Source: Arthrobacter sp. ISL-65
GTDB taxonomy: Bacteria; Actinomycetota; Actinomycetes; Actinomycetales; Micrococcaceae
DNA length: 64,000 bases
NCBI RefSeq assembly: GCF_018613795.1
Contig: NZ_JAGGPN010000031.1
Span: 1 to 64,000, forward strand
Direction: 5' to 3'
The notes beneath the pieces are model-generated. The model was given only the letters and a program-made list of their open reading frames with translations. It was not told the DNA's origin and searched no databases. Shown one piece after another: positions 28,547-38,760 of the stretch. Each line of letters opens with the position of its first letter. Position 1 is the stretch's first letter. The translations under genes and the position numbers were made by a program.

Positions 28547-29863
28547 ATGACTGCAGCATTTGAGCCCACCCAGCAGACGCCCGAACAGCAGGCCGCCGCA
28601 CTGGAGCTCGAGTGGGCTGCCAACCCGCGCTGGGAAGGTGTGACCCGTGATTACAAGGCAACGGACGTCGTCCGCCTCCGCGGCCGTGTCTCCGAAGAGC
28701 ACACCCTGGCCCGCCGCGGCTCCGAGAAGCTGTGGAAGCAGCTCACCGAGGAGCACAAGGAAGGCAAGTACACCAACGCCCTGGGCGCCCTGACCGGCAA
28801 CCAGGCCGTGCAGCAGGTCAAGGCCGGCCTCCGCGCCATCTACCTCTCCGGCTGGCAGGTAGCCGCCGACGCCAACAACTCCGGCCACACCTACCCGGAC
28901 CAGTCCCTCTACCCCGCGAACTCGGTCCCCACCGTAGTTCGCCGCATCAACAACGCCCTCCTCCGCGCAGACCAGATCGAGTTCTCCGAGGGCATCCAGA
29001 CCGTCGAGGACTGGGTGGTCCCGATCGTCGCCGACGCCGAGGCCGGCTTCGGCGGACCGCTGAACGCCTACGAACTCATGAAGTCCATGATCCAGGCCGG
29101 CGCCTCGGGCGTTCACTGGGAAGACCAGCTCGCCTCGGAAAAGAAGTGCGGCCACCTCGGCGGCAAGGTCCTGATCCCCACCCAGCAGCACGTCCGAACC
29201 CTGAACGCGGCCCGCCTGGCCGCCGACGTCGCCGGCACCCCGACCGTCGTCATCGCCCGCACCGACGCCGAGGCGGCCACCCTGATCACCTCCGACGTCG
29301 ACGAGCGCGACCAAGAATTCATCACCGGTGAGCGCACCGCCGAGGGCTTCTACAAGGTCCGCAACGGCATCGAACCCTGCATCGCCCGCGCCAAGGCCTA
29401 CGCCCCGTACTCCGACCTCATCTGGATGGAAACGGGCACCCCGGACCTGGAGCTCGCCCGCAAGTTCGCCGAGGCCGTCAAGGCCGAGTTCCCGGACCAG
29501 ATGCTCTCCTACAACTGCTCACCCTCGTTCAACTGGCGCAAGCACCTGGACGACGCCACCATCGCCAAGTTCCAGCGTGAACTCGGCGCCATGGGCTTCA
29601 CCTTCCAGTTCATCACCCTGGCCGGCTTCCACGCCCTGAACTACTCGATGTTCGACCTCGCCCACGGCTACGCCCGTGAAGGCATGAGCGCCTACGTCGA
29701 GCTGCAGGAAAAGGAATTCGCCTCCGAGTCCCGCGGCTACACCGCAACCAAGCACCAGCGCGAAGTCGGCACCGGCTACTTCGACGACATCTCCACTGCG
29801 CTCAACCCGAACGCATCCACCCTCGCCTTGGTCGGATCGACCGAAGAGGGACAGTTCCACTAA
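28547..29863 (+). CDS. aceA: Isocitrate lyase
   Basis: 438 aa. Cleaves isocitrate to glyoxylate and succinate, the first glyoxylate-shunt step. The signature [11 protein letters not shown] has catalytic Cys201. Other active-site segments are [15 protein letters not shown] and the NCSPSFNW loop. A strong AAGGAG precedes the ATG by 7 bases. Divergent from ramB and followed by malate synthase 310 bp downstream, so acetate or fatty-acid control through RamB is expected. Confidence 0.97.
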   Translation: MTAAFEPTQQTPEQQAAALELEWAANPRWEGVTRDYKATDVVRLRGRVSEEHTLARRGSEKLWKQLTEEHKEGKYTNALGALTGNQAVQQVKAGLRAIYLSGWQVAADANNSGHTYPDQSLYPANSVPTVVRRINNALLRADQIEFSEGIQTVEDWVVPIVADAEAGFGGPLNAYELMKSMIQAGASGVHWEDQLASEKKCGHLGGKVLIPTQQHVRTLNAARLAADVAGTPTVVIARTDAEAATLITSDVDERDQEFITGERTAEGFYKVRNGIEPCIARAKAYAPYSDLIWMETGTPDLELARKFAEAVKAEFPDQMLSYNCSPSFNWRKHLDDATIAKFQRELGAMGFTFQFITLAGFHALNYSMFDLAHGYAREGMSAYVELQEKEFASESRGYTATKHQREVGTGYFDDISTALNPNASTLALVGSTEEGQFH

Positions 29864-30173
29864 TCCCCGGCCGCCCCCTCCGCTCGCAAGCTCGCGAGGG
29901 AACCCGGCGGCCGTGGGCCCTTCACCGCCAAAGGTGAGCTGTCAACATCGCTCACCGGAAGGCACGACGGTGGCCGGCACCCAGGTGCCCATGCCTCGGG
30001 CCGAAAAAGGTGATCCGGAAGCGTGCGTAAAAGGGGCCCTGTCCCCCGCCCGGCCGAGCTCTGCGAGGCCCATGGCGGGGATGGGGAATAGCACGCGGAG
30101 GATTGCCTTTTTCGGCCCCCAGCACCAGCCGCCGCACCGCCGTTAACTTGCTTCTTCTGAGGAGAGACTTGAA
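29864..30173 (+). other. 310-bp aceA-aceB intergenic region with two inverted repeats
   Basis: No gene is supported. GGCCGCC (29869-29875) pairs with GGCGGCC (29906-29912) around an inner CTCGC/GCGAG stem, a likely transcript-end or processing hairpin without a U-tract. GGTGAGC (29933-29939) and GCTCACC (29950-29956) form a perfect 7-bp palindrome with a 10-nt spacer that could be an operator for aceB. GAGGAGAG precedes the aceB ATG. Confidence 0.5.
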
Positions 30174-31844
<1,671 letters not shown>

Positions 31845-31868
31845 TATCCGGCACAGGTTTTCCGTCCG

Positions 31869-31922
31869 CCGGGCTGCCACGCCTCCGCAACAGCACCCCC
31901 GAAATCCGGGGAGGCAGCCCGG
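31869..31922 (+). terminator. Hairpin after aceB
   Basis: CCGGGCTGCC (31869-31878) pairs with GGCAGCCCGG (31913-31922), with CCTCC/GGGGAGG extending the stem inward. It lies 25 bp after the aceB stop. Confidence 0.6.
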
Positions 31923-31940
31923 CAACGGAATCATCTTTAT

Positions 31941-32005
31941 AGCGCGAACTGGCAGCTAATAACCCCAAAACCCAGGTTTGAGGGCGTTAGCTGCCAGTTC
32001 GCGCT
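31941..32005. repeat. Perfect 19-bp inverted repeat
   Basis: AGCGCGAACTGGCAGCTAA (31941-31959) is exactly complementary to 31987-32005, with a 27-nt loop containing AACC/GGTT. It sits between convergent aceB and the CynX-like gene. Its TTCGCGCT end is shared with the AAGTGTCCGTTCGCGCT repeats elsewhere in the window. Confidence 0.85.
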
Positions 32006-32041
32006 TTGCAGTTTAAGGAATGTACGACGGCGGGGCTGCGC

Positions 32042-33235
32042 CTAACGCTGGCGGGGCACCTTCCGCACGGACAGGGTCGTCGAGACGAAGAACGCCAGGA
32101 CGGAGCCGAGGATCACCAGGAGCGGCACGGACCAGTTGCCCGAGACGCTGTGGACGTAGCCCACCACCGTCGGAGACAGCGCGGCGAAGCAGTAGCCGAC
32201 GCCCTGGACGATCGCCGACATCCTGCCCGCGGAGGCCTGGTCCCGGGCGAGCTTGATGATGGCGATGAAGATGAGCGTGATGCCGCCGCCCTGCGCTACT
32301 CCCCCGAGCGAGGACCACAGCCACCACAGCTGCGGAGCGAAAAGCAGCCCCAGCGGAACGGTCAGCCACATGGCACCCAGGGTGACCGCAACCGCCGTCG
32401 TACTCATGAACCGGGCTGCAAGCGGCACGCCCAGGCTGCCCGCGATGGCCATGATCTGGAACAGGGAGGACCCTGCCCCCGCGGCTGCCGGCGTCATGCC
32501 GAGTTCATCGGACAGCAGGGTGGGCAGCCAGGCGGTCACGCCATAGTAGGAAATGGCCTGACCGGCGAAACCAATTGTGAGGCCCACTGTGATCCATCGC
32601 GACGCCGGGCGGCCTGTGGCTGTTGGCCCGCCCGAGCCGTCGTCCGCCGCGGGCAGGAAGGCCCGGCGCCCGGTCGCGAAGATCCAGAAGCCGACTGCCG
32701 CGATGGCGAAGGCCGCCGACGCCGCAATGGAAGCCCGCCAGCCGGCCCATTCGGCCAGCGGCGCCGTAACCACGGAAGTTACAAACGAGCCGACGTTCAG
32801 TGCTGCCGTGTAGATGCCCATGGCAGTGCCCTGGCGCCGCGGCGAGAAGTCCCGCCGGATGATCAGCGGTACCGCGATGTTGCCCACGGTAATGGCCAGG
32901 CCGAGGATGACCGTACCCGCCATCACCATCGCCCCGCCGCCGGCAGAACGGACCGCTACGCCGGCCAGTACGCCCGCCAGCGTGAGGGTGATGGCCAGTT
33001 CCGCGCCGAGCCGGCGCCCTGCGAGCGAGGCAAGGGGCGCCGCGAGCGAGAAGCACAGCACGGGAATCCCGGTCAGCAGGCCCAGCTCGACGGGCGAGAA
33101 GCCCAGCTCCTGCTGCATCGGGCCAAGCACCGGTGCCACCGCCACGAAGGGGCCCCGCATGTTGAGGGCGATGAGGCCGATGCATGCGAGCAGGATCCAG
33201 CTGCGGGGAACCTTCGTTCCGATCGTGTCCCTCAT
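32042..33235 (-). CDS. MFS transporter, CynX/NimT-like
   Basis: 397 aa with 12 predicted helices. LNMRGPFVAVAPVLGPMQQELGFSPVELGLLTGIPVLCFSLAAPLA is the characteristic N-terminal pattern of the CynX/NimT subfamily, including the N-x-R-x-P motif in TM1. Members export or import small anions and nitroimidazoles. The substrate here is unknown. Monocistronic, ATG start. Confidence 0.8.
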   Translation of the reverse strand: MRDTIGTKVPRSWILLACIGLIALNMRGPFVAVAPVLGPMQQELGFSPVELGLLTGIPVLCFSLAAPLASLAGRRLGAELAITLTLAGVLAGVAVRSAGGGAMVMAGTVILGLAITVGNIAVPLIIRRDFSPRRQGTAMGIYTAALNVGSFVTSVVTAPLAEWAGWRASIAASAAFAIAAVGFWIFATGRRAFLPAADDGSGGPTATGRPASRWITVGLTIGFAGQAISYYGVTAWLPTLLSDELGMTPAAAGAGSSLFQIMAIAGSLGVPLAARFMSTTAVAVTLGAMWLTVPLGLLFAPQLWWLWSSLGGVAQGGGITLIFIAIIKLARDQASAGRMSAIVQGVGYCFAALSPTVVGYVHSVSGNWSVPLLVILGSVLAFFVSTTLSVRKVPRQR

Positions 33236-33330
33236 AGGGCGCGGACGTCAGCGTGCTGGAAGCGGGCAAGGGGTTTCATCACCCTCATTGCTATCATGCG
33301 GCGCCCCTTACGGCGGAAAGGGCAGGGCAC

Positions 33331-33416
33331 CAAGTGTCCGGTCGCGCTCGACCGAGGGGCCCCAAGTGTCCGTTCGCGCTGGACCACAGTGCCCCAAGTG
33401 TCCGTTCGCGCTGGAC
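33331..33416 (+). repeat. Three tandem copies of AAGTGTCCGTTCGCGCT
   Basis: Copies begin at 33331 (one mismatch), 33363 and 33394, with 31-32 bp spacing and spacers beginning GACC or CGACC. A fourth copy lies at 46-60. It occupies the gap between the CynX-like and ThuA genes, both on the minus strand. Spacers are too short and similar for CRISPR. Confidence 0.8.
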
Positions 33417-33438
33417 AGGTTCTTCTGCAGGCGTTCTT

Positions 33439-34188
33439 TTAGGGGGCCTGCAGGAACCAGTCCCGCGGGGCGTTGCTGACGCTTGGCGCCTCGCGGAACT
33501 TGCCCGGCTGCGCCACCCAGCCCACGCCGTTGGCGATCACCTGCTGGATCTGCGGCTGGTGGTACACGGGGTACTCCTGGTCGCCCGGGCTGAAGTAGAA
33601 GATCCGGCCCTTCCCGCGCGTGAACGTCACACCCGAGCGGAACACCTCGCCGCCTTCGAAGGAGCTGATGAAGATGAGGTCGTCGGGCTCGGGAATGTCG
33701 AAGAGCTCGCCGTACATCTCCTGCTTGGGGATCACGATGGGGCTTTCCACGCCGGCGGCGATCGGATGCGAGGGCTTCACGGTCCACACGAGTTCCCGCT
33801 CGCCCTCGTTGCGCCACTTCAGCGAGCACGTGGTGCCAAGGAGTTTGGTGAAGATCTTGGCGAAGTGCCCCGAGTGCAGGACGATCAGGCCCATGCCGCC
33901 CAGGACGTGCCGCTGCACGCGTTCCACGACCTCGTCGCGGACGTCGCCGTGGGCCACGTGCCCCCACCACAGGAGCACGTCTGTGGCGGCAAGGGTCTCC
34001 TCGGACAGTCCGTGTTCCGGATCGGCCAGCGTGGCGGTGGTGATGCCGGAGTCCGGATAGAAACCCTTGAGTCCGTCCGCGATGGCACCATGAATGCCGT
34101 TGGGGTACATCTCGGCCATGGTTTCCGGCTGGTTGTTCGCCTCATGGACGCCTTCGTTCCAGACCAGGATGTTGAGTTTTTCGGTCAT
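33439..34188 (-). CDS. ThuA-like domain protein
   Basis: 249 aa. Class I glutamine-amidotransferase-like fold of the ThuA family: [10 protein letters not shown] at the N-terminus, [14 protein letters not shown], then [10 protein letters not shown] and [16 protein letters not shown]. In rhizobia ThuA acts with the Gfo/Idh oxidoreductase ThuB in oxidising disaccharides to 3-keto sugars. Here it lies 1 bp downstream of a Gfo/Idh/MocA gene in the ROK operon, the same pairing. The exact chemistry of ThuA is not settled. Confidence 0.82.
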   Translation of the reverse strand: MTEKLNILVWNEGVHEANNQPETMAEMYPNGIHGAIADGLKGFYPDSGITTATLADPEHGLSEETLAATDVLLWWGHVAHGDVRDEVVERVQRHVLGGMGLIVLHSGHFAKIFTKLLGTTCSLKWRNEGERELVWTVKPSHPIAAGVESPIVIPKQEMYGELFDIPEPDDLIFISSFEGGEVFRSGVTFTRGKGRIFYFSPGDQEYPVYHQPQIQQVIANGVGWVAQPGKFREAPSVSNAPRDWFLQAP

Positions 34189-34189
34189 G

Positions 34190-35284
34190 TCAGAGCCTCA
34201 CTTCGCGCTGTTCGAGGGCGGATTTGTAGCAGGCGTCGAGCACCAGGGCCCGGGTCAGGGCAATTGACCCGTCGTGGGTTCCCCACACGGTCTCGCCGCC
34301 GCGGACAGCTTCCACGAAGTCCTCCACCACGGCCTGGTGCGCCCGGCCCGGCTCCGCCACCACCACGTAGTCTGCGTTCTCGCCGTCCTTTTCCTTGAAG
34401 ATCCGGACATCTGCGACGGGGACGTTGGAAGCCCCGACGGCGCGGAGTTCCGCTCCGCCGTCGGTGCCGTAGACGGTGAAGTCCATCAGGTCCTCCTCGT
34501 CCCGGTAAGCTGCCCAGCCGGCTTCGAGGATCAGCGTGCCGCCGCCTTCAAGTCGGATGAACGCCGAGGCGAAGTCCTCCACCTCGAACTTGTGGGAGGA
34601 CTTCATGGCGGTGTAGCGGGCGTTGCCGCCCAGGCCGCGGGGGCCCAGTTCCGAATGGGTCGACGCCGAGACGGAGAGGACCTTAGGTTCGCCCAGCAGG
34701 TGCAGCGCGTAGTCCAGGACGTGGACGCCGATGTCGGCCAGGGGGCCCCCGCCGGCCAGCGCCGGGTTGGTGAACCAGCTGCCGAGCATGGGGATCCCCT
34801 GCCGGCGGAGCCACGACGCCTTGGCGTAGTATGGCCGGCCGAGTTCGCCGTCGTCGATGATGCCTTTCAGCTTTTGGATGTCGCCGCGGCGGCGGTGGTT
34901 GAAGGCCACGTCCAGGACGCGGCCGGCCTTCCGCGCCGCCTCCACCATCTGCAGGCCTTCCTCGCCGTTGCGCGCCAGGGGCTTTTCGCTCAGGACGTGC
35001 AGCCCGCGTTCCAGGGCGGCGACGGCAATCGGGGCGTGCAGGAAGGTCGGCACTGCCACGCTGACGGCGTCGAGCCCGTCGAGTTCGATCAGGTCCTCCC
35101 AGCGGGCAAACGTGTGGGGGACGCTGTACTCGTCCTTGATTTTCCTCAGCAGGTCCTCTTCCATCGCGGCGACCGCAACCAGTTCCACGCCGTCGATCTT
35201 CTTGTAGGCCTCGATATGCTGCTGGCCGGCCCAGCCGATCCCGACGACGCCAACCCTCAGGGGTGTGTGCTTGTGCGTGCTCAA
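34190..35284 (-). CDS. Gfo/Idh/MocA family oxidoreductase, ThuB-like
   Basis: 364 aa from a TTG at 35284. The upstream open frame to 35584 is antisense to the ROK gene's 3' end and is rejected. N-terminal Rossmann motif [13 protein letters not shown], catalytic-region motif SEKPLA, and the [15 protein letters not shown] motif with the catalytic Asp/His. Predicted NAD(P)-dependent sugar or cyclitol dehydrogenase. It is co-transcribed with ROK (82 bp upstream) and ThuA (1 bp downstream), matching the ThuA/ThuB partnership. Confidence 0.85.
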   Translation of the reverse strand: MSTHKHTPLRVGVVGIGWAGQQHIEAYKKIDGVELVAVAAMEEDLLRKIKDEYSVPHTFARWEDLIELDGLDAVSVAVPTFLHAPIAVAALERGLHVLSEKPLARNGEEGLQMVEAARKAGRVLDVAFNHRRRGDIQKLKGIIDDGELGRPYYAKASWLRRQGIPMLGSWFTNPALAGGGPLADIGVHVLDYALHLLGEPKVLSVSASTHSELGPRGLGGNARYTAMKSSHKFEVEDFASAFIRLEGGGTLILEAGWAAYRDEEDLMDFTVYGTDGGAELRAVGASNVPVADVRIFKEKDGENADYVVVAEPGRAHQAVVEDFVEAVRGGETVWGTHDGSIALTRALVLDACYKSALEQREVRL

Positions 35285-35366
35285 TGTTTTAAGACTCCGT
35301 TTCGCTTGGATGTGAAAGTTGGTCTTCCTGCGGCAGCCAGCCCGTGCGCCGGGCTTCGTGCGCCGG

Positions 35367-36590
35367 CTAGCCCGTGGCCTGCAGCGTGGCTTCGATGACC
35401 GTCGGGGACAGGACGTGCTGGGTGACCATCTGGCTCGCACCCAGCACGGCCGCCTGGCCGCCCGCCATGGACAGGCCGATGCGCAGGTGCGTGGTGGCAA
35501 GCGGAAGCGACCTGCGGTAAACCACTTCGCGCACGCCCGCCATGAGGTGTTCGCCGGCCTGTCCAAGGCTTCCGCCGACGACAATGACGGAGGGATTAAG
35601 GAGGTTCACCACTGTGGCGAGCACGTCGCCCACATCCCGGCCCGCCTGGCGCAGGGCCTGAATGGCCTGCAGGTTGCCCCCGGCCACCAGGCGAAGGACG
35701 TCGGCCCCGCTCTCTGCCTGGACACCCAGCGCCGCCAGTGCCCGCGCCACGGCAGGGCCGGACGCGAGCGCCTCGAGGCACCCGTAGTTGCCGCACCGGC
35801 ACAGGACGTCGTCGCCTCTGGGCACCCGGACGTGGCCCAGGTCGCCGGCGGTGCCGTTGGCTCCGCGCTGCAGCTCGCCGTTGCTGATGATGCCGGCCCC
35901 GATGCCTGTGGCCACCTTGATAAACAGGAAGTTGTCGTGCTCCGGCCAGTGGGCTGTGCGTTCACCCAGGGCCATGATGTTGACGTCGTTGTCCACCAGC
36001 ACCGGGACAGGGAACGAGCGCTGGACGTGGCTGACCACGTCGAACCCGTCCCAGCCCGGCATGATGGGCGGCTTTACCGGCATGCCGCTGGCGTGCTCCA
36101 CGGGCCCCGGCAGGCCAATCCCGACGCCGGCAAGGTCTTCCGTGGTCCGTCCCGTCTCCGCCAGCAGCGACGTCGCCTCGGCCACGATCCGGCCCAGCAC
36201 TGCCTCCGGCCCCTCGGCGACATCCTGGGCCAGGCGCCGCTCACTGAGGATATTTCCGCCCAGGTCAGTGACCGCGATGATCACGTGCGTGGCACCGACG
36301 TCGACAGCCAGCACAGCGCGGGCAGCCGGCTTGAAGGCAAAGCGCGACGGCGGCCTGCCGCCGCTCGATGTCGCCTCGCCAGCGGGGCCGACCAATCCGG
36401 AAGCAATCAGCGCATCAATACGGGAGGCGACCGTGGACCGCGCGAGTCCTGTTGTCAGCGCCAGCTCGGCGCGGGTCCGGGCCCTGCCGTCGCGGAGCAG
36501 CTGAAAGAGGTCGCCGGCGCGGGACAGACTGCCCGTAGCGTCGGCGGAAACCGGCTCCGCAGCTTGGCCATTACCCGTTCGTGGACTCAT
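35367..36590 (-). CDS. ROK-family transcriptional regulator
   Basis: 407 aa from the ATG at 36590. An ATG at 36677 would put the start within the operator and is less likely. Residues about 20-75 are an N-terminal MarR-like winged helix (LLRDGRARTRAELALTTGLARSTVASRI). A ROK sugar-kinase-like domain follows with VDVGATHVIIAV, GVGIGLPGPV, GTGIGAGIISNGELQRG and the zinc motif CRCGNYGCLEALAS. It probably represses both flanking operons through the palindrome at 36656-36681 until a sugar ligand binds. Confidence 0.9.
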   Translation of the reverse strand: MSPRTGNGQAAEPVSADATGSLSRAGDLFQLLRDGRARTRAELALTTGLARSTVASRIDALIASGLVGPAGEATSSGGRPPSRFAFKPAARAVLAVDVGATHVIIAVTDLGGNILSERRLAQDVAEGPEAVLGRIVAEATSLLAETGRTTEDLAGVGIGLPGPVEHASGMPVKPPIMPGWDGFDVVSHVQRSFPVPVLVDNDVNIMALGERTAHWPEHDNFLFIKVATGIGAGIISNGELQRGANGTAGDLGHVRVPRGDDVLCRCGNYGCLEALASGPAVARALAALGVQAESGADVLRLVAGGNLQAIQALRQAGRDVGDVLATVVNLLNPSVIVVGGSLGQAGEHLMAGVREVVYRRSLPLATTHLRIGLSMAGGQAAVLGASQMVTQHVLSPTVIEATLQATG

Positions 36591-36655
36591 GGATTCAGTG
36601 ATAGCACGAATGCTTCTGGGTGTCACAGGACACAAAGAATGTCGATAACTTTCTG

Positions 36656-36692
36656 ACTTTTGCTTGACGCTCGTCAAAAGTGGTTCTAGGTT
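36656..36692 (+). promoter_or_regulatory. Promoter and probable ROK operator of the plus-strand sugar operon
   Basis: TTGACG (36664-36669), 17-bp spacer, TAGGTT (36687-36692) is a good sigma-70-type promoter. The -35 is embedded in palindromes: TTGACG-CT-CGTCAA (36664-36677) and ACTTTTG (36656-36662) with CAAAAGT (36675-36681). Position over the -35, between the divergent ROK and Gfo genes, fits repression. Confidence 0.7.
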
Positions 36693-36768
36693 GAGCTGTG
36701 AGCCCCATCACCGAGCAACACCGGTCGGGCGGGTAGAGCTTTTCCGGCGATTACAAAGAGGTAATGAC

Positions 36769-37851
36769 TTGTCGAGCCAGCACCAATCAGGGGCGCCCCT
36801 TGGCGTCGGCATCCTGGGCGCGGGGCCTGTCACGCAGGCTATCCACCTTCCGTCCCTGGCCAGACTCACCGACATCCTGGAGGTGCGCCACATCATGGAC
36901 GTGGATCCGGCAGTGGCCGAATCCGTCGCCGGCCGAGTAGGGGCACGCTTCAGCACCAGCGTGGAAGAACTGCTGGCCGATCCCGGGGTGGACATTGTCG
37001 CCATCTGCAGCCCGCACCAGTTCCATGCCGCCCAGGTCATCGCCAGCTGCCGGGCCGGCAAGAAGGCGGTGCTGTGCGAGAAGCCCTTCGCGATGACCGG
37101 CGAGGAGGCAGCCGGCATCTCCGCCGTCTCGGCCGAAACCGGCGTCCCCATCATTGTCGGCGCGATGCATACCTTCGATCCGGGCTGGCTCGCGGCCGAG
37201 GCCGCCTGGGGGGATCTGCCGGAGCAGGTCCACACGATCCGTTCCTCCATCGTCCTGCCGCCCAACCCGCGCTTTGAGGACTTCGCCACCGAGATCGTGG
37301 GCCGGGTTCCCATGCCGGAGCAGGACCTCAGCGACCCCGAGGTCATAAAGGCCCGCCTCCAGGGTGGCGTGATGGGCCTGGCCATCCATGATCTTCCGCT
37401 GGTGCGGCGCTTCACGCCCGATTTTGCCTCCGTGGAGGTTCTGCACGCCGAAATCGCGCAACCGTTCGGCTATGTCATCTCGCTGCGGGCCGGGGCGGTC
37501 AGCATCGAGCTGCGCGCCGCCATGAATGGCACGTGGGAACCGTCGTGGGTGTTCGAAGCCATCGGCGATGACGCCGCCCTGAGGATCGACTTCACGCCGT
37601 CGTATGTCCACGCTGGCTCCGCGGCAGCGCAAATCCGGAAGGACGGGCAGACCCTGTTCCTTGGCCCCTACGGCCATAACGGCTACGAAGGCGAATGGCG
37701 CAAGCTCGCCGAACTGGCCCGGGGAACAGGACAACCGCCGTCGGCCGAAACACTTATCCACGACCTGGAGTTCGCCCTGTCCATCGCCGACGCCGCCGAC
37801 GGCCTCGTGGACGCCGCCGGCGCCACCGTAGCCGAGGAGGTCAGCGCATGA
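36769..37851 (+). CDS. Gfo/Idh/MocA family oxidoreductase
   Basis: 360 aa from a TTG at 36769, which has AAAGAGG 7 bases upstream. The in-frame ATG at 36664 would lie in the promoter. The Rossmann motif GVGILGAGPVTQAIH is followed by the CEKPFAM motif, so this first oxidoreductase looks catalytically intact. First gene of the plus-strand operon. Its TGA overlaps the ATG of the next gene, suggesting stoichiometric production with that Gfo-like partner. Substrate unknown. Confidence 0.82.
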   Translation: MSSQHQSGAPLGVGILGAGPVTQAIHLPSLARLTDILEVRHIMDVDPAVAESVAGRVGARFSTSVEELLADPGVDIVAICSPHQFHAAQVIASCRAGKKAVLCEKPFAMTGEEAAGISAVSAETGVPIIVGAMHTFDPGWLAAEAAWGDLPEQVHTIRSSIVLPPNPRFEDFATEIVGRVPMPEQDLSDPEVIKARLQGGVMGLAIHDLPLVRRFTPDFASVEVLHAEIAQPFGYVISLRAGAVSIELRAAMNGTWEPSWVFEAIGDDAALRIDFTPSYVHAGSAAAQIRKDGQTLFLGPYGHNGYEGEWRKLAELARGTGQPPSAETLIHDLEFALSIADAADGLVDAAGATVAEEVSA

Positions 37852-38666
37852 GCGCGCAGCTGTCCCTGTACGCGGACCCGCAGGCCGAGGCAGCAGGTGC
37901 TGTCGCCGCCGTCGCCGCTTCCCTCCCCCTGTCCTTCGCTCCGGCCCCGGCCCAGGGCCCGGCTCCCGATGTCGTCGCCGTCGCCGGCCACACCGGGTGG
38001 ACGCAGCGCGCAGCCGGCGCGATCCGCGGCGGCGCCAGGGGCGTCGTCGTGACTTCGCCGGTCCCCGAGGATGCAGGTCAGCTGACCGCCCAAGCGTCCG
38101 AATCCGGGGCGACGGTGGTTCTCGACCAGCGCTGGGCCGGAAACGCAGTACTCGCCGGGCCCAGCGCAAACGTGCAGGACGTCATTGCCGATGCCCTTCG
38201 CGACGCCGTGCTGGTGGACTCGGTTGCCGTGGCAGCACCCGGAACAGATCCCCTGCAGCTGCTGACGGAACAACTCTCCGCCGTCCTGCACGCCGGCATC
38301 GAACTGCGCAACGTGAGGATGGTCCAGCGCAGCGCCAACGGCTACACAGTGGCCGCCACCCTGCCCGGAGGAGCCCCCACTGCGCTGCAGGGCATCCTCA
38401 CGTCGTCGTTACCGGCAACGGCAAGCATCTCCGTTCTCACTTCCGCAGGACGTGCCGACATCGTGCTCCCCGAGCCCGCTGCGGCGTGGCCGGCCGAAGT
38501 CCGCGTCGTCAACGCGGAGGGAGCGATGACGCTTCCCACACTTTACGAATCGGCTCACCGGACCAGCTGGTCAAGGGCCCACTCGCACATCACATCCGGT
38601 AACCCCGCCAACGATCTGGGGCAGTTCACCGCGGCCATGTCCCTCCTCACCCAACTCACCGACTAG
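37848..38666 (+). CDS. Divergent Gfo/Idh/MocA-like protein lacking cofactor motifs (putative pseudoenzyme)
   Basis: 272 aa from the ATG at 37848, overlapping the previous stop by 4 bp. I recognise no annotated family directly. The stretch GARGVVVTSPVPEDAG followed by ESGATVVLDQRWAGN aligns by eye with the Gfo/Idh segment normally reading GKHVLVEKPLA ... SGVVVMVGFQRRFNP. The EKP lysine is replaced, and no GxGxxG motif exists at the N-terminus. The C-terminal half has alternating strands that could be a Gfo-type sheet. Inferred to be a non-catalytic partner of the upstream enzyme, a hypothesis only. Confidence 0.55.
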   Translation: MSAQLSLYADPQAEAAGAVAAVAASLPLSFAPAPAQGPAPDVVAVAGHTGWTQRAAGAIRGGARGVVVTSPVPEDAGQLTAQASESGATVVLDQRWAGNAVLAGPSANVQDVIADALRDAVLVDSVAVAAPGTDPLQLLTEQLSAVLHAGIELRNVRMVQRSANGYTVAATLPGGAPTALQGILTSSLPATASISVLTSAGRADIVLPEPAAAWPAEVRVVNAEGAMTLPTLYESAHRTSWSRAHSHITSGNPANDLGQFTAAMSLLTQLTD

Positions 38667-38760
38667 ACAGTTTTCCCAGCAATTCCAGCGTCACCTCACA
38701 ATCCACTCATCGTCGAGAAGGGACCGGGCACTCAGCAGCCGGGTCCTGAAAGGAAACACC

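Noticed and set aside
33331..33416. CRISPR-like regularly spaced repeats
   Set aside because: Only three units of about 17 bp, spacers of about 15 bp with shared sequence, and no cas genes.
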